8,294 nucleotides of DNA from Promethearchaeota archaeon (lineage in GTDB: Archaea; Asgardarchaeota; Lokiarchaeia; Sigynarchaeales; SOKP01). Numbering within the stretch: the first letter of the stretch is position 1; each line of letters begins with the position of its first letter. The notes under the pieces were generated by a model. The model was not told where the DNA came from, searched no databases, and worked only from the letters and a program-made list of their open reading frames with translations. The translations under genes and the position numbers were made by a program. Below, piece after piece: positions 1 to 6,058 of the stretch. The stretch is from assembly GCA_004524425.1 (NCBI GenBank), contig SDNN01000127.1:1-8294 (forward strand), written 5' to 3'.

Positions 1-855
1 AGGGATTGGAACAGTTCCATTACCCAGCAAATCATTTCCAGAAGTAGTATTTGTTGTAGTGGGTCCCAAGATGATTTGAGCGCCTACATCTTTAAACTTA
101 TTTTCAATGATTGTAAGATTTGAATAAAGATTTCCACTCACAGCAGTGCCTGTGTAATTGAAAAAATAATTCCCTAGTATATCCACATTAGTAGCCTCCG
201 AATAAATCGCAGTATTTCCACCATTAAAGATATTGTAACGAACTGAGATATTTGGGTTGAAGTCTTCTAAGGAGAGATCATGATATCCATTATCATAAAT
301 TAAGCAAGAATCAATTATTAAATTAGATCTGGAAGAATAGACGCCTTCTGCGTGAATCCACCTGATAATTGTATGCGATATATTTAGTGTAGACCCTCCA
401 GATTCGATTCCAATGAAAGCAAATTCGATAATAGCATACATAAATACTGATGCGTTAGTATCGGTACAGTATATACCGCCCCAGTCGCCATTGATGGGGT
501 CTTCCGCATCTGATGTAAACCAAATTTGTTTTTCGGGAGTCCCAATTGCTATTATATCTCCACCGGCCGAGGAAAGACTCTTTCTAATTCCTCCCTTATA
601 CCCCCTATAATGTTGGAATTCTACAAAAGTATCGGGTAATATGGTCAGGGTTATGTTTTCTGGAACTATCACACTATCTTCTACGTGAATAAATCCTTGC
701 CAAGTAGTATCCTCGCTAAGAGTCCCCCCAACTATTGTCACATTAGGACCAGAATTTGGGACTTGAGTCAACATTAAAATAAGTGATAATGGGGTGATTA
801 GAAGGAGGACTAGTATTAGAGATATTAAAATTTTCTTACGGTACGTTTCATTCAA
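1..855 (-). CDS. Exported right-handed parallel beta-helix surface protein, 3' end missing
   Basis: The reading frame is open from 855 to the left edge, giving the first 285 residues. TTG at 855-853 is the only plausible start: an in-frame TAA lies at 864-862, and a GAGGT Shine-Dalgarno-like sequence sits about 10 nt upstream. Residues 9-30 are a strongly hydrophobic signal peptide or membrane anchor after a short lysine/arginine-containing start. After it comes the typical opening of beta-helix surface proteins: a V-x-VPENITLTILPDT motif (61-76), an AIGTPEKQIWFTS segment (103-114) and GDWGGIY (123-129). Then follow repeated short strands rich in Asn, Ile and Gly (for example RYNIFNGG and DILGNYFFN). 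There are nine N-x-S/T sequons (N38, 67, 134, 158, 202, 233, 246, 269, 279), which fits archaeal surface glycosylation. The role is probably carbohydrate binding, polysaccharide processing or cell-surface structure; no catalytic site is visible in this part. It is divergent from the iron-sulfur genes. The fold call is firm, the function open. Confidence 0.85.
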   Translation of the reverse strand, partial: MNETYRKKILISLILVLLLITPLSLILMLTQVPNSGPNVTIVGGTLSEDTTWQGFIHVEDSVIVPENITLTILPDTFVEFQHYRGYKGGIRKSLSSAGGDIIAIGTPEKQIWFTSDAEDPINGDWGGIYCTDTNASVFMYAIIEFAFIGIESGGSTLNISHTIIRWIHAEGVYSSRSNLIIDSCLIYDNGYHDLSLEDFNPNISVRYNIFNGGNTAIYSEATNVDILGNYFFNYTGTAVSGNLYSNLTIIENKFKDVGAQIILGPTTTNTTSGNDLLGNGTVPIP

Positions 856-1051
856 GCTTAATTAAACCTCATTAACTAAAGTATCAAAAGAAAAATTGAA
901 TTTTAAGAATTGCGAAATTTTTGGATTGTTCCCAATCGTACATTAATTATTTATATTGAAAAGTTTAAAAGCTAAACATAGTAAATCTATATATTTAAAT
1001 TATTATCAAAACAAATATTAATTAAGAATTAGGAAAAGGGTGTATTAGTTA
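856..1051. promoter_or_regulatory. Divergent intergenic region with TATA-like boxes for both flanking genes
   Basis: This AT-rich 196-bp spacer separates two divergent genes. For the + gene, a TATA-like element CTATATATTTAAA lies at 987-999, which predicts transcription starting near 1020 and a leader of about 30 nt. For the - gene, candidate boxes are AATATAAAT at about 958-950 and CTTAAAATT at about 907-899. The second fits a short leader better, but I cannot choose between them. No small gene is visible. The boxes are read by eye and have no experimental support. Confidence 0.4.
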
Positions 1052-1924
1052 GTGTGTCAATGGTGCACTAAACATGGTGCAGGAAAGAAATGGTACATGA
1101 ATTCCAAGAACTATCACGCGGATCAGATTTCAACCGAAGAAGACATGCGAGAATATTTGACAGAGCAATGGATGAATTTTGAACAGATATATATCCGGAA
1201 AATCTCTGGATTTTCATCCAAAGATTTAGGGTATAAGTTAAAGATGCCGATCATTGGAAGAATCCTTCGCTCAAAGGCTGAAGCTATGATTCATAGTGAA
1301 AAGGAAAACCGAAATCCTAAAAATGCGGACGGTCATTTTGGTCAAGTTATACCGTTAGAGGATGCAAAGATCATTATGTCTCAATTAGCCGACGAACCAA
1401 TTATTTGCAATTATTGTATGTGTCGTTGGATGCAAAGAAAGGAGAAGGAAGCAGTCTGTATCAATTTTGGAATATTATCTGAAGTCATTGAAAAATTGCC
1501 GCGATTTATTCCAAAAGAAAGAACTGTAAGAATCGATCGCGAAACTGCCATGGAAAAATTAGAAGAGTTTAACAAGAAAGGATATATATCTTCTGTATGG
1601 TTCCAACCAGTTCCATATATCAACGCAATCTGCTCTTGCGAAAGTCCTGAATGCGGAGGATTCACACTTAGAAATAATTTCGATCTTCATGTAATGTATA
1701 AAGCAGAATATATTATCCAACTTGATCAAGATAAATGTCAAGGCTGTAAGCAATGCGTTGCAACTTGTCAAATGAATGCGATTCGGTTTATACCGTCAAT
1801 GGGCAGGGTGATAATTGATTATGATAAATGCTTTGGATGCGGAGTATGTCGTCACGCATGCAATCATGATGCTCTTAAATTAATTCCAAGGGAGGATTTT
1901 CCCGGATTTGATGGAACCTATTAG
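1052..1924 (+). CDS. Multi-cysteine iron-sulfur protein with C-terminal 2[4Fe-4S] ferredoxin domain
   Basis: This 290-residue, probably cytoplasmic electron-transfer protein has 17 cysteines in four groups. The N-terminus has C2-x2-C5 in a CxxCTKHGAGKKWY context. A middle group is C119-x2-C122-x-C124-R-W with C136, and a third is C194-x-C196-x4-C201. The C-terminus is a bacterial-type ferredoxin domain with C229-x2-C232-x2-C235-x3-C239 and C260-x2-C263-x2-C266-x3-C270, enough for two [4Fe-4S] clusters. The earlier cysteines could hold a further cluster or a zinc. The GTG start at 1052 keeps the CxxC...KHG motif, which I recall from related iron-sulfur proteins of anaerobes. A GGGTG sequence (1038-1042) lies 9 nt upstream. 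Starting at ATG 1097 would delete the motif. The next gene begins 8 nt after the stop, so the two are almost certainly cotranscribed. The redox partner is unknown. The ferredoxin domain is certain; the role of the other 220 residues is not. Confidence 0.9.
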   Translation: MCQWCTKHGAGKKWYMNSKNYHADQISTEEDMREYLTEQWMNFEQIYIRKISGFSSKDLGYKLKMPIIGRILRSKAEAMIHSEKENRNPKNADGHFGQVIPLEDAKIIMSQLADEPIICNYCMCRWMQRKEKEAVCINFGILSEVIEKLPRFIPKERTVRIDRETAMEKLEEFNKKGYISSVWFQPVPYINAICSCESPECGGFTLRNNFDLHVMYKAEYIIQLDQDKCQGCKQCVATCQMNAIRFIPSMGRVIIDYDKCFGCGVCRHACNHDALKLIPREDFPGFDGTY

Positions 1925-1932
1925 GTGATGAT

Positions 1933-2211
1933 ATGAGTCGAAGTAAGAAAAGGAAACGGACTAAAATAAAGATTGATTATTCGCTTTGTGGCGAAAAAGG
2001 AAAGATTGATCCCAGAGATTGTGGGTTATGTATGAGATCGTGTGATCCAGCTGTATTTGTGATGCATCCGACCATTGGAACGGAAGATCAACAAGAAGAT
2101 CCCTATGATCCCCAGGATTGGCGTATAACTCCTATTTGGGGCTCATTATGCTCTCGCTGCTTTAAATGTGTTGAGGTTTGCCCTGAAAACGCGATTAATA
2201 TATCGTGGTAG
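1933..2211 (+). CDS. Small dicluster ferredoxin-like protein
   Basis: This 92-residue protein contains eight cysteines, enough for two [4Fe-4S] clusters. The first group is C19-x10-C30-x2-C33-x3-C37, where the first spacing is 10 residues instead of the usual 2. The second is a standard C73-x2-C76-x2-C79-x3-C83-P. A 35-residue linker rich in Asp, Pro and Gln separates them. The first 13 residues are very basic (RSKKRKRTKIK), which may help docking to an acidic partner or to nucleic acid, or may simply be charge. The ATG start has an AGGTGAT Shine-Dalgarno-like sequence at 1923-1929 overlapping the stop of the upstream iron-sulfur gene. This suggests translational coupling and equal production, so the pair may work as one complex or relay. 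No membrane segment is seen. The enzyme that supplies or takes the electrons is not in the window. Confidence 0.88.
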   Translation: MSRSKKRKRTKIKIDYSLCGEKGKIDPRDCGLCMRSCDPAVFVMHPTIGTEDQQEDPYDPQDWRITPIWGSLCSRCFKCVEVCPENAINISW

Positions 2212-2288
2212 TCAATTATTTATAAGTTTTAACTTTAAATTCTATTTCTCCTTTTATTTGTTAATTATTAAACTAAAGGATATTAGAC
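2212..2288 (+). promoter_or_regulatory. Spacer with pyrimidine-rich tract, TATA-like box and a clear ribosome binding site
   Basis: A T-rich tract at 2241-2260 could end the iron-sulfur transcript, because archaeal RNA polymerase terminates at U-runs. A TATA-like TTTATAAG at about 2219-2226 could start a separate transcript for the next gene, so it is unclear whether the three + strand genes form one operon. AAAGGA at 2275-2280 is a good Shine-Dalgarno match 8 nt before the ATG at 2289 and fixes that start. Confidence 0.35.
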
Positions 2289-3425
2289 ATGAGTGATTTA
2301 GAAGAAAGAGCAAGAAATTTAATTGAGAAAGGTACCATAATCGATACTCTTAGCCACGGTCCTATCTTATGGACTGACCCATTTATTAAAAAAACTGATG
2401 AATTACTCGCATTAGATCAAAGTCCATTTAAGATTGTACAAGAATTAATTGGAGATTTTTCTAAAACTGCTGTTTCTGATAATGATTACTTTGAGAAATT
2501 GAAAACAGCTTGGAAAAAATCAGGGGTTGACTGTGTAAGTTGGACCGTTGGCCCCATTCATGAGAGACCATATTCCTTAGAAGGAGTTAGGCATAATCTA
2601 GCATTTTTGACTTATCTTATTGATAATAGATCCGAATTTTTCGTCAAAGTTGTTAAGGCAGACGACATTAAACAGGCTAAAGATCTAAGAAAAGTTGGAA
2701 TTATTTACAACCTTCAAGATTGTGGATTTATTGGAACAGATATTGATCTTTTAGAGGAATTTTACTATTTGGGTATCCGAGTAATGCAATTGACCTATAA
2801 TAGCAAAAATACCATAGGTACTGGTTGTACAGCAAGAAGAGATAAGGGGCTGACGGAATTTGGACGGCAAGTTGTAGAAAAGATAAACGAGCTGGGGGGA
2901 ATTGTGGATATTTCTCATTGTGGGGCTCAAACCTCAATGGATGCTGCAGTTCACTCTTCTGGGCCAATCGTTGCATCCCATACCTTAGCAGATAGTGTTT
3001 TTAAGCATGATAGAGCTAAATCTGATGACTTACTCAGAACGATCGCCGATAAGGGAGGATATATCGGGGTTTTGACTGTTCCAGGTTTCTTAACTACCAA
3101 TATGAAAACTACAATTGATGATTGGTTAGATCATATTGACTATATTATAAATTTGGTTGGAATTGAACATGTAGGTATAGGCACTGATTATTATGGTTAT
3201 TCCGTACCGGATAATCTGGCTAAAAAAATTGATGAATTGATTGGCATTTTAGGTTTTCGTCAAGAACACCGAGCAACCTTTACGGATAAAATGCAAGATT
3301 TCGAAAATTATGGAAAGTTTCCTAACCTAATTAAAGGGTTAATTTCAAGGGGATATAGCGATACAGAGATAAGGAAGATCGCTGGCGAGAATTTCTTACA
3401 AGTTTTCAAGAAAATTAGTGGTTAA
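2289..3425 (+). CDS. Peptidase M19 (renal dipeptidase-like) family protein with altered metal site
   Basis: At 378 residues it has the family's usual length. Recognisable family blocks are VDISHCG (206-212, zinc ligand H210), PIVASHTLADSVFKHDRAK (226-244, ligand H231 and substrate-side H240/R242), GGYIGVLTVPGF (256-267), HVGIGTDYYG (294-303, D300) and the C-terminal IRKIAGENFLQVF (361-373). M19 enzymes are TIM-barrel hydrolases that cut dipeptides with two zincs. The first metal motif, normally D-x-H-x-D near the N-terminus, reads D19-T-L-S-H23 here, so His becomes Leu21 and Asp becomes His23. The bridging Glu position appears to be Gln143 in NLQDC. The protein therefore probably binds fewer or different metals and may not be a dipeptidase. 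There is no signal peptide. It follows the iron-sulfur pair by 77 nt on the same strand. The family call is firm; the activity is uncertain. Confidence 0.87.
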   Translation: MSDLEERARNLIEKGTIIDTLSHGPILWTDPFIKKTDELLALDQSPFKIVQELIGDFSKTAVSDNDYFEKLKTAWKKSGVDCVSWTVGPIHERPYSLEGVRHNLAFLTYLIDNRSEFFVKVVKADDIKQAKDLRKVGIIYNLQDCGFIGTDIDLLEEFYYLGIRVMQLTYNSKNTIGTGCTARRDKGLTEFGRQVVEKINELGGIVDISHCGAQTSMDAAVHSSGPIVASHTLADSVFKHDRAKSDDLLRTIADKGGYIGVLTVPGFLTTNMKTTIDDWLDHIDYIINLVGIEHVGIGTDYYGYSVPDNLAKKIDELIGILGFRQEHRATFTDKMQDFENYGKFPNLIKGLISRGYSDTEIRKIAGENFLQVFKKISG

Positions 3426-3431
3426 TAATTC

Positions 3432-4457
3432 TTAAGGGAATTTTTCTACTTTTTCTTTTTTACCTGTTTCAGAGGATTTATATAATGCATCAATAAGACA
3501 TAAAACTTTAGAGCTCTCTTCTATTGTATTTAGATAGGGCCTTTCAAATAAAATCCAATCTGCAAACGCTTCTACACTTCCTGCAGTATAAGGATTGTAG
3601 CACAGTTTTTCTTTACATGAATAATTTTCAATTCCATACCATTGTAGGGAAGAATGCGCTGCTAATCTACAAATTGCCCTTCCATATTCACCGAAAACTA
3701 TAAGTTCTGAAAGAGCTTTTGTAACCTCAATTGGTGGCTCAACTAACATTGAACTATTAATTTGTGCTAGGATTCCATTCTCAAATTCAATAATTCCAAA
3801 GCCCAGATCTTCAACCTCTGTATTTGTGAATTTTACTGTTTTTATTTGACCCATAACTGTTTTTGGTTGACCAAATGCCCAAATTAGGATATCAAGAACA
3901 TGTGAGGCTTGTGAGAGAATTGTACCTCCTCCAGCGAATTCTTTAGAGCCTCTCCAATTACCTTCCTTATAATAGGAGTAATCTCTACTAAAATATGCAT
4001 TACAATTAGCATAATATATATCACCTAAGATCTCCTCTTTTAGACCGCTCACTAATTCATAACAATTTTGATCATATCGATATTGATAATTAAACCCGAG
4101 TTTTAGATGAGGATATTTTCGAGTCATCCTATAAATTTCACGAGCATCTTGAACCGATGCTCCAACTGGCTTTTCACAGAATACGTGTTTACCATGCTCA
4201 AATGCCAATTTAATATGATCTTTATGGAGATAATGAGGAGTTGCAATATATATTACGTCAACCTCCTCTTTTTCCAACATTTCATTCACATCAGTGTAAG
4301 AATGTTCTTTTCCAGAAATTCTTCGTGCTCTTTTATACTCTTTATCTACAGCAGCCACAAACTTAGCATTCTTTATCATTTTAAAAAATGCTTTAAACTC
4401 ACTCGCTATAGCGCCGCATCCGATCGTTCCAATTTTTATATACTTTTTGATACTCAA
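3432..4457 (-). CDS. Gfo/Idh/MocA family NAD(P)-dependent oxidoreductase
   Basis: This 341-residue protein has the normal two-domain layout. Residues 7-125 form a Rossmann fold with a GTIGCGAIA dinucleotide loop (10-18), D38 at the end of the second strand where NAD ribose binds, IATPHYLH (71-78) and the family signature C-E95-K96-P97 with the catalytic lysine. The C-terminal alpha/beta domain contains WRGSKEFAGGG (168-178) then ILSQASHVLD, with the usual catalytic His at H186 and D189. The common DxxxH aspartate is Ser182 here, a change also seen in other family members. Likely substrates are sugars, sugar phosphates or cyclitols, oxidised or reduced at a hydroxyl carbon; the sequence does not say which. 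The TTG start at 4457 is supported by GAGGA at 4468-4464 with 6-nt spacing. It lies downstream of the TrmB regulator gene on the same strand, with a palindrome just ahead of it, so TrmB control is plausible. Confidence 0.93.
   Translation of the reverse strand: MSIKKYIKIGTIGCGAIASEFKAFFKMIKNAKFVAAVDKEYKRARRISGKEHSYTDVNEMLEKEEVDVIYIATPHYLHKDHIKLAFEHGKHVFCEKPVGASVQDAREIYRMTRKYPHLKLGFNYQYRYDQNCYELVSGLKEEILGDIYYANCNAYFSRDYSYYKEGNWRGSKEFAGGGTILSQASHVLDILIWAFGQPKTVMGQIKTVKFTNTEVEDLGFGIIEFENGILAQINSSMLVEPPIEVTKALSELIVFGEYGRAICRLAAHSSLQWYGIENYSCKEKLCYNPYTAGSVEAFADWILFERPYLNTIEESSKVLCLIDALYKSSETGKKEKVEKFP
3437..3462 (+). terminator. Poly-T termination tract for the M19 gene, inside the end of the converging gene
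   Basis: The M19 gene and the oxidoreductase gene converge with only 6 nt between their stop codons (3425 and 3432). On the + strand, T-runs at 3441-3445 and 3451-3461 follow directly, inside the last codons of the opposing gene. Such U-rich tracts are enough for archaeal intrinsic termination. No matching tract is evident for the opposing transcript. Confidence 0.45.
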
Positions 4458-4486
4458 GATAAATCCTCTTTAAGAAAGTTGAAATT

Positions 4487-4506
4487 TAGATGAATTTATT
4501 CATCTA
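4487..4506. promoter_or_regulatory. Perfect 20-bp palindrome, candidate operator
   Basis: The arms TAGATGAAT (4487-4495) and ATTCATCTA (4498-4506) are perfect 9-bp inverted repeats around TT. It lies 30-49 nt upstream of the TTG start of the oxidoreductase, in the 101-bp gap after the TrmB gene. Two placements are possible: the ATAAAT core could itself be the TATA element, or the promoter could be AAAATATATC at 4558-4549 with the palindrome downstream of the transcription start. Either suits a repressor site. A 2-nt loop makes an RNA hairpin unlikely. TrmB or another dimeric regulator is the obvious candidate binder. Confidence 0.5.
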
Positions 4507-4558
4507 TTAGTGCATAAGCTGAGAAAATGCTCGAAAATACCATGCGAAGTGATATATT

Positions 4559-5353
4559 TTATTTTTCATATTCATCTGCAGTATCATATAAATAGCTAAA
4601 ATAATAGTTTGCTGCAGGTCCAAACGCAATATGATCAGTGACTACTCCGAAGTAAGATAATTTTTTAAAAAATTTCTGCGTTAAGATAATGAACGCATCC
4701 TCTCCTTCGTCAATTACGGCGCAGTTCCCAAAAACCTGATCCCGGAAGCGAATAACGGAAATTTTCGCATATTTGGCTAAGAGCTCCTTAAATTCTTTAT
4801 CTTCAAAAGCTTCCTCTTCAACGAGTATGCGAATATCAGTGACTCCTCGTGCTCGAGCCTTTTTAATATCCTCATAAAAGATCTCAAGGAATTCAAAATC
4901 AGAAGCCACAACATATAGAGCTGTTTTCGCTTGCTCTATTAAAGATAAACTTTTGGTAATACATATATTTCTACCACGATGAATATAAAGCGCGATTTTG
5001 ATAGGAGTATCATGGGATTGATATATTGGAGTTAATGTATTTATAATAGTTTTAGAATGGGCATCAAAACTGTCATTATATTGCTTTTTTGCGATGATTA
5101 ATGCCTCATCTGGACTTTTAGCAAAATATCTACTCGGTCTGCTTTCCTCTTCACGCACGAGAAACTTCTTTTCTTTCTCTAGTTGAGTTAAAATATTATA
5201 TATCCGCGAGTAAGGGACTCCAGAAGCTTCTGAAAGCTCTCGCGCATCCATAGGTCCTTTTACAGTAAGTGTGAGATAAATAGCAATTTCATAATCTGTA
5301 AGTCCTATGTTTCTTAGTGCCTCTTTTACATTTTCTGGAATTTCTTTTGACAT
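4559..5353 (-). CDS. TrmB family transcriptional regulator
   Basis: This is a 264-residue archaeal sugar-type regulator. Residues 8-80 are the TrmB winged helix-turn-helix: ALRNIGLTDYEIAIYLTL, then helix DARELSEASGV and recognition helix PYSRIYNILTQLEKE (47-61), with a wing ending SRPSRYFAKSP (71-81). Residues 84-115 form a linker helix likely used for dimerisation. Residues 118-258 match the phospholipase D-like effector or dimer domain common in TrmB proteins (RGRNICITKSLSLIEQAK, IKKARARGVTDIRILVEEE). The catalytic HxK pair of true phospholipases is absent, so it is a sensor rather than an enzyme. The ATG start has GGTG 7 nt upstream. A TATA-like element on this strand at about 5422-5412 predicts a leader of about 35-40 nt. 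It precedes the oxidoreductase by 101 bp with a palindrome between them, which points to local control. The effector is unknown. Confidence 0.93.
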   Translation of the reverse strand: MSKEIPENVKEALRNIGLTDYEIAIYLTLTVKGPMDARELSEASGVPYSRIYNILTQLEKEKKFLVREEESRPSRYFAKSPDEALIIAKKQYNDSFDAHSKTIINTLTPIYQSHDTPIKIALYIHRGRNICITKSLSLIEQAKTALYVVASDFEFLEIFYEDIKKARARGVTDIRILVEEEAFEDKEFKELLAKYAKISVIRFRDQVFGNCAVIDEGEDAFIILTQKFFKKLSYFGVVTDHIAFGPAANYYFSYLYDTADEYEK

Positions 5354-5627
5354 GACCGAACACCATAATTTTATATCGTTTAATTAAGAGATTTTGGGCA
5401 TATATGAGAATTTTTTATATATGTAAATATATTATTCAGCATCCTATTAATTGTTAGTCATTGGTTAACTAATTAAGTAATAAATGTACATGGAACTCAA
5501 ATACTACTATTTTTCTAAAATAAAGATTTATTGTTTGATTGAAAATCTATTATTAGAAACTAGTAAGGTATTCTTAAAAAGATTGAAACAAACTAAAACT
5601 ATTTAATTGCTAATTTAACAAAATAAT

Positions 5628-5750
5628 ACGATCCTCGTTACTGGGAATCATAAATAAGACTAATATAATTAGTCCTAATCCCGACGAAATAATTATCGCT
5701 CGCTTATTATCACCTACGCGAAAGAAAATTTTTCTTTTTTTCTATTTTTT
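5628..5750 (+). ncRNA. Possible small structured RNA ending in a poly-U tract (tentative)
   Basis: On the + strand there is a run of local pairings: ACGA-TCC-TCGT (5628-5638), GGGA (5643-5646) with TCCC (5679-5682) enclosing the 7-bp stem GACTAAT-ATA-ATTAGTC (5658-5674). A purine/pyrimidine hairpin (5721-5737) then runs into T-rich sequence to 5750, which looks like a terminator. A TATA-like ACTATTTAAT at about 5598-5607 is correctly placed for a start near 5628. Each element is weak in AT-rich DNA and the strand is a guess. It could equally be operator DNA for a neighbouring gene. Confidence 0.2.
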
Positions 5751-5761
5751 AAATTTCTAAC

Positions 5762-5831
5762 GACAAATCTCCCTAGCAGAGGGAGCGTCATCTTGAGACA
5801 ATTATTTTTTCTCAAGCTTCATCCGATTGTC
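5762..5831. repeat. Two adjacent hairpins enclosed by a longer stem
   Basis: Hairpin one is CTCCCT-AGCAG-AGGGAG (5769-5785). Hairpin two is CTTGAGA (5792-5798) with TCTCAAG (5810-5816) around an 11-nt loop. GACAAATC (5762-5769) can pair with GATTGTC (5825-5831) with one bulged A, closing both hairpins into a three-way-junction-like fold. GC-rich arms in such AT-rich DNA are unlikely to be only composition. The strand is undetermined: on the - strand it would lie in the 3' region of the small membrane protein transcript, and on the + strand it follows the U-tract at 5750. Confidence 0.35.
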
Positions 5832-5872
5832 CTTAATATTTGGCTAGTGATTTTTAAAAGTCCAATACATCC

Positions 5873-6022
5873 TCATCCTCCGCCATCTGGAATAGTACCG
5901 TTTGCCATTTGATTTAGGGCAAAGATAATTATCAGAGCAACACCCGCAGTGGCAACTATTAATACTAAAATGATAAAGATTTTGGATTTTTTAAGAGATA
6001 TTGTGCGATTATCATCTGACAT
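5873..6022 (-). CDS. Small single-helix membrane protein, 49 residues
   Basis: The frame runs from ATG 6022 to TGA at 5875-5873. The protein has a charged, polar N-terminus (MSDDNRTISLKKSK), one transmembrane helix of about 23 residues (14-36, rich in Ile, Leu, Val and Ala), and a short tail NQMANGTIPDGGG containing one N-G-T sequon (N41). Basic residues just before the helix suggest that the N-terminus stays inside and the tail is outside. There is no Shine-Dalgarno sequence, but a TATA-like AAAATATAA at 6057-6049 lies about 26 nt before a start close to the ATG, fitting a leaderless transcript of its own. The gene follows the xylulokinase gene by 36 nt. I do not recognise the family; it could be a regulator or subunit of a membrane complex. 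The hydrophobic profile and clean boundaries support a real gene. Confidence 0.55.
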   Translation of the reverse strand: MSDDNRTISLKKSKIFIILVLIVATAGVALIIIFALNQMANGTIPDGGG

Positions 6023-6058
6023 AGAATATTAAAAGGAAATTGCATTAATTATATTTTA
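6023..6058 (-). promoter_or_regulatory. Putative TATA box of a leaderless small-protein gene
   Basis: On the - strand AAAATATAA occupies 6057-6049, partly at the kinase stop codon. The expected start site about 26 nt downstream falls around 6027-6023, right at the ATG at 6022. The absence of any Shine-Dalgarno-like sequence between the two fits leaderless translation. Confidence 0.3.

Larger units (their letters stand above)
5354..5872. other. 519-bp gene-free region with inverted repeats and a TrmB promoter
   Basis: I find no convincing protein gene here. The left part carries the probable TrmB promoter: TATATAAAA on the - strand at about 5422-5412. The middle and right parts are richer in GC than the flanks and hold several inverted repeats, listed separately. 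These are GACTAAT/ATTAGTC (5658-5674), a T-rich hairpin with U-tract (5721-5750), and two hairpins enclosed by a longer stem (5762-5831). No tRNA cloverleaf or tandem repeat array is visible. Confidence 0.5.

Noticed and set aside
413..610. 65-codon + strand frame
   Set aside because: It lies wholly within the beta-helix gene on the other strand and shows no domain or ribosome site.
849..851. ATG on the - strand as start of the beta-helix gene
   Set aside because: It is in a different frame and reaches a stop after eight codons; the TTG at 855-853 is in the long open frame.
1097..1099. ATG as start of the larger iron-sulfur protein
   Set aside because: It would remove the N-terminal CxxC-TKHGAGKKWY motif, and no better ribosome site precedes it.
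1411..1771. Two - strand frames inside the iron-sulfur gene
   Set aside because: They are antisense shadows of a gene with clear cysteine motifs; their translations resemble no protein family I know.
2728..2976. 82-codon - strand frame inside the M19 gene
   Set aside because: It is an antisense shadow of conserved M19 motifs.
4107..4493. 128-codon + strand frame opposite the oxidoreductase
   Set aside because: It is a shadow of a Rossmann-fold gene with intact motifs; the Phe- and Ser-rich content is typical of antisense translation.
5620..5840. tRNA or C/D box RNA in the gene-free region
   Set aside because: No T-arm GTTC-like motif with matching acceptor stem was found, and GATGA-like strings lack a paired D box at suitable spacing.
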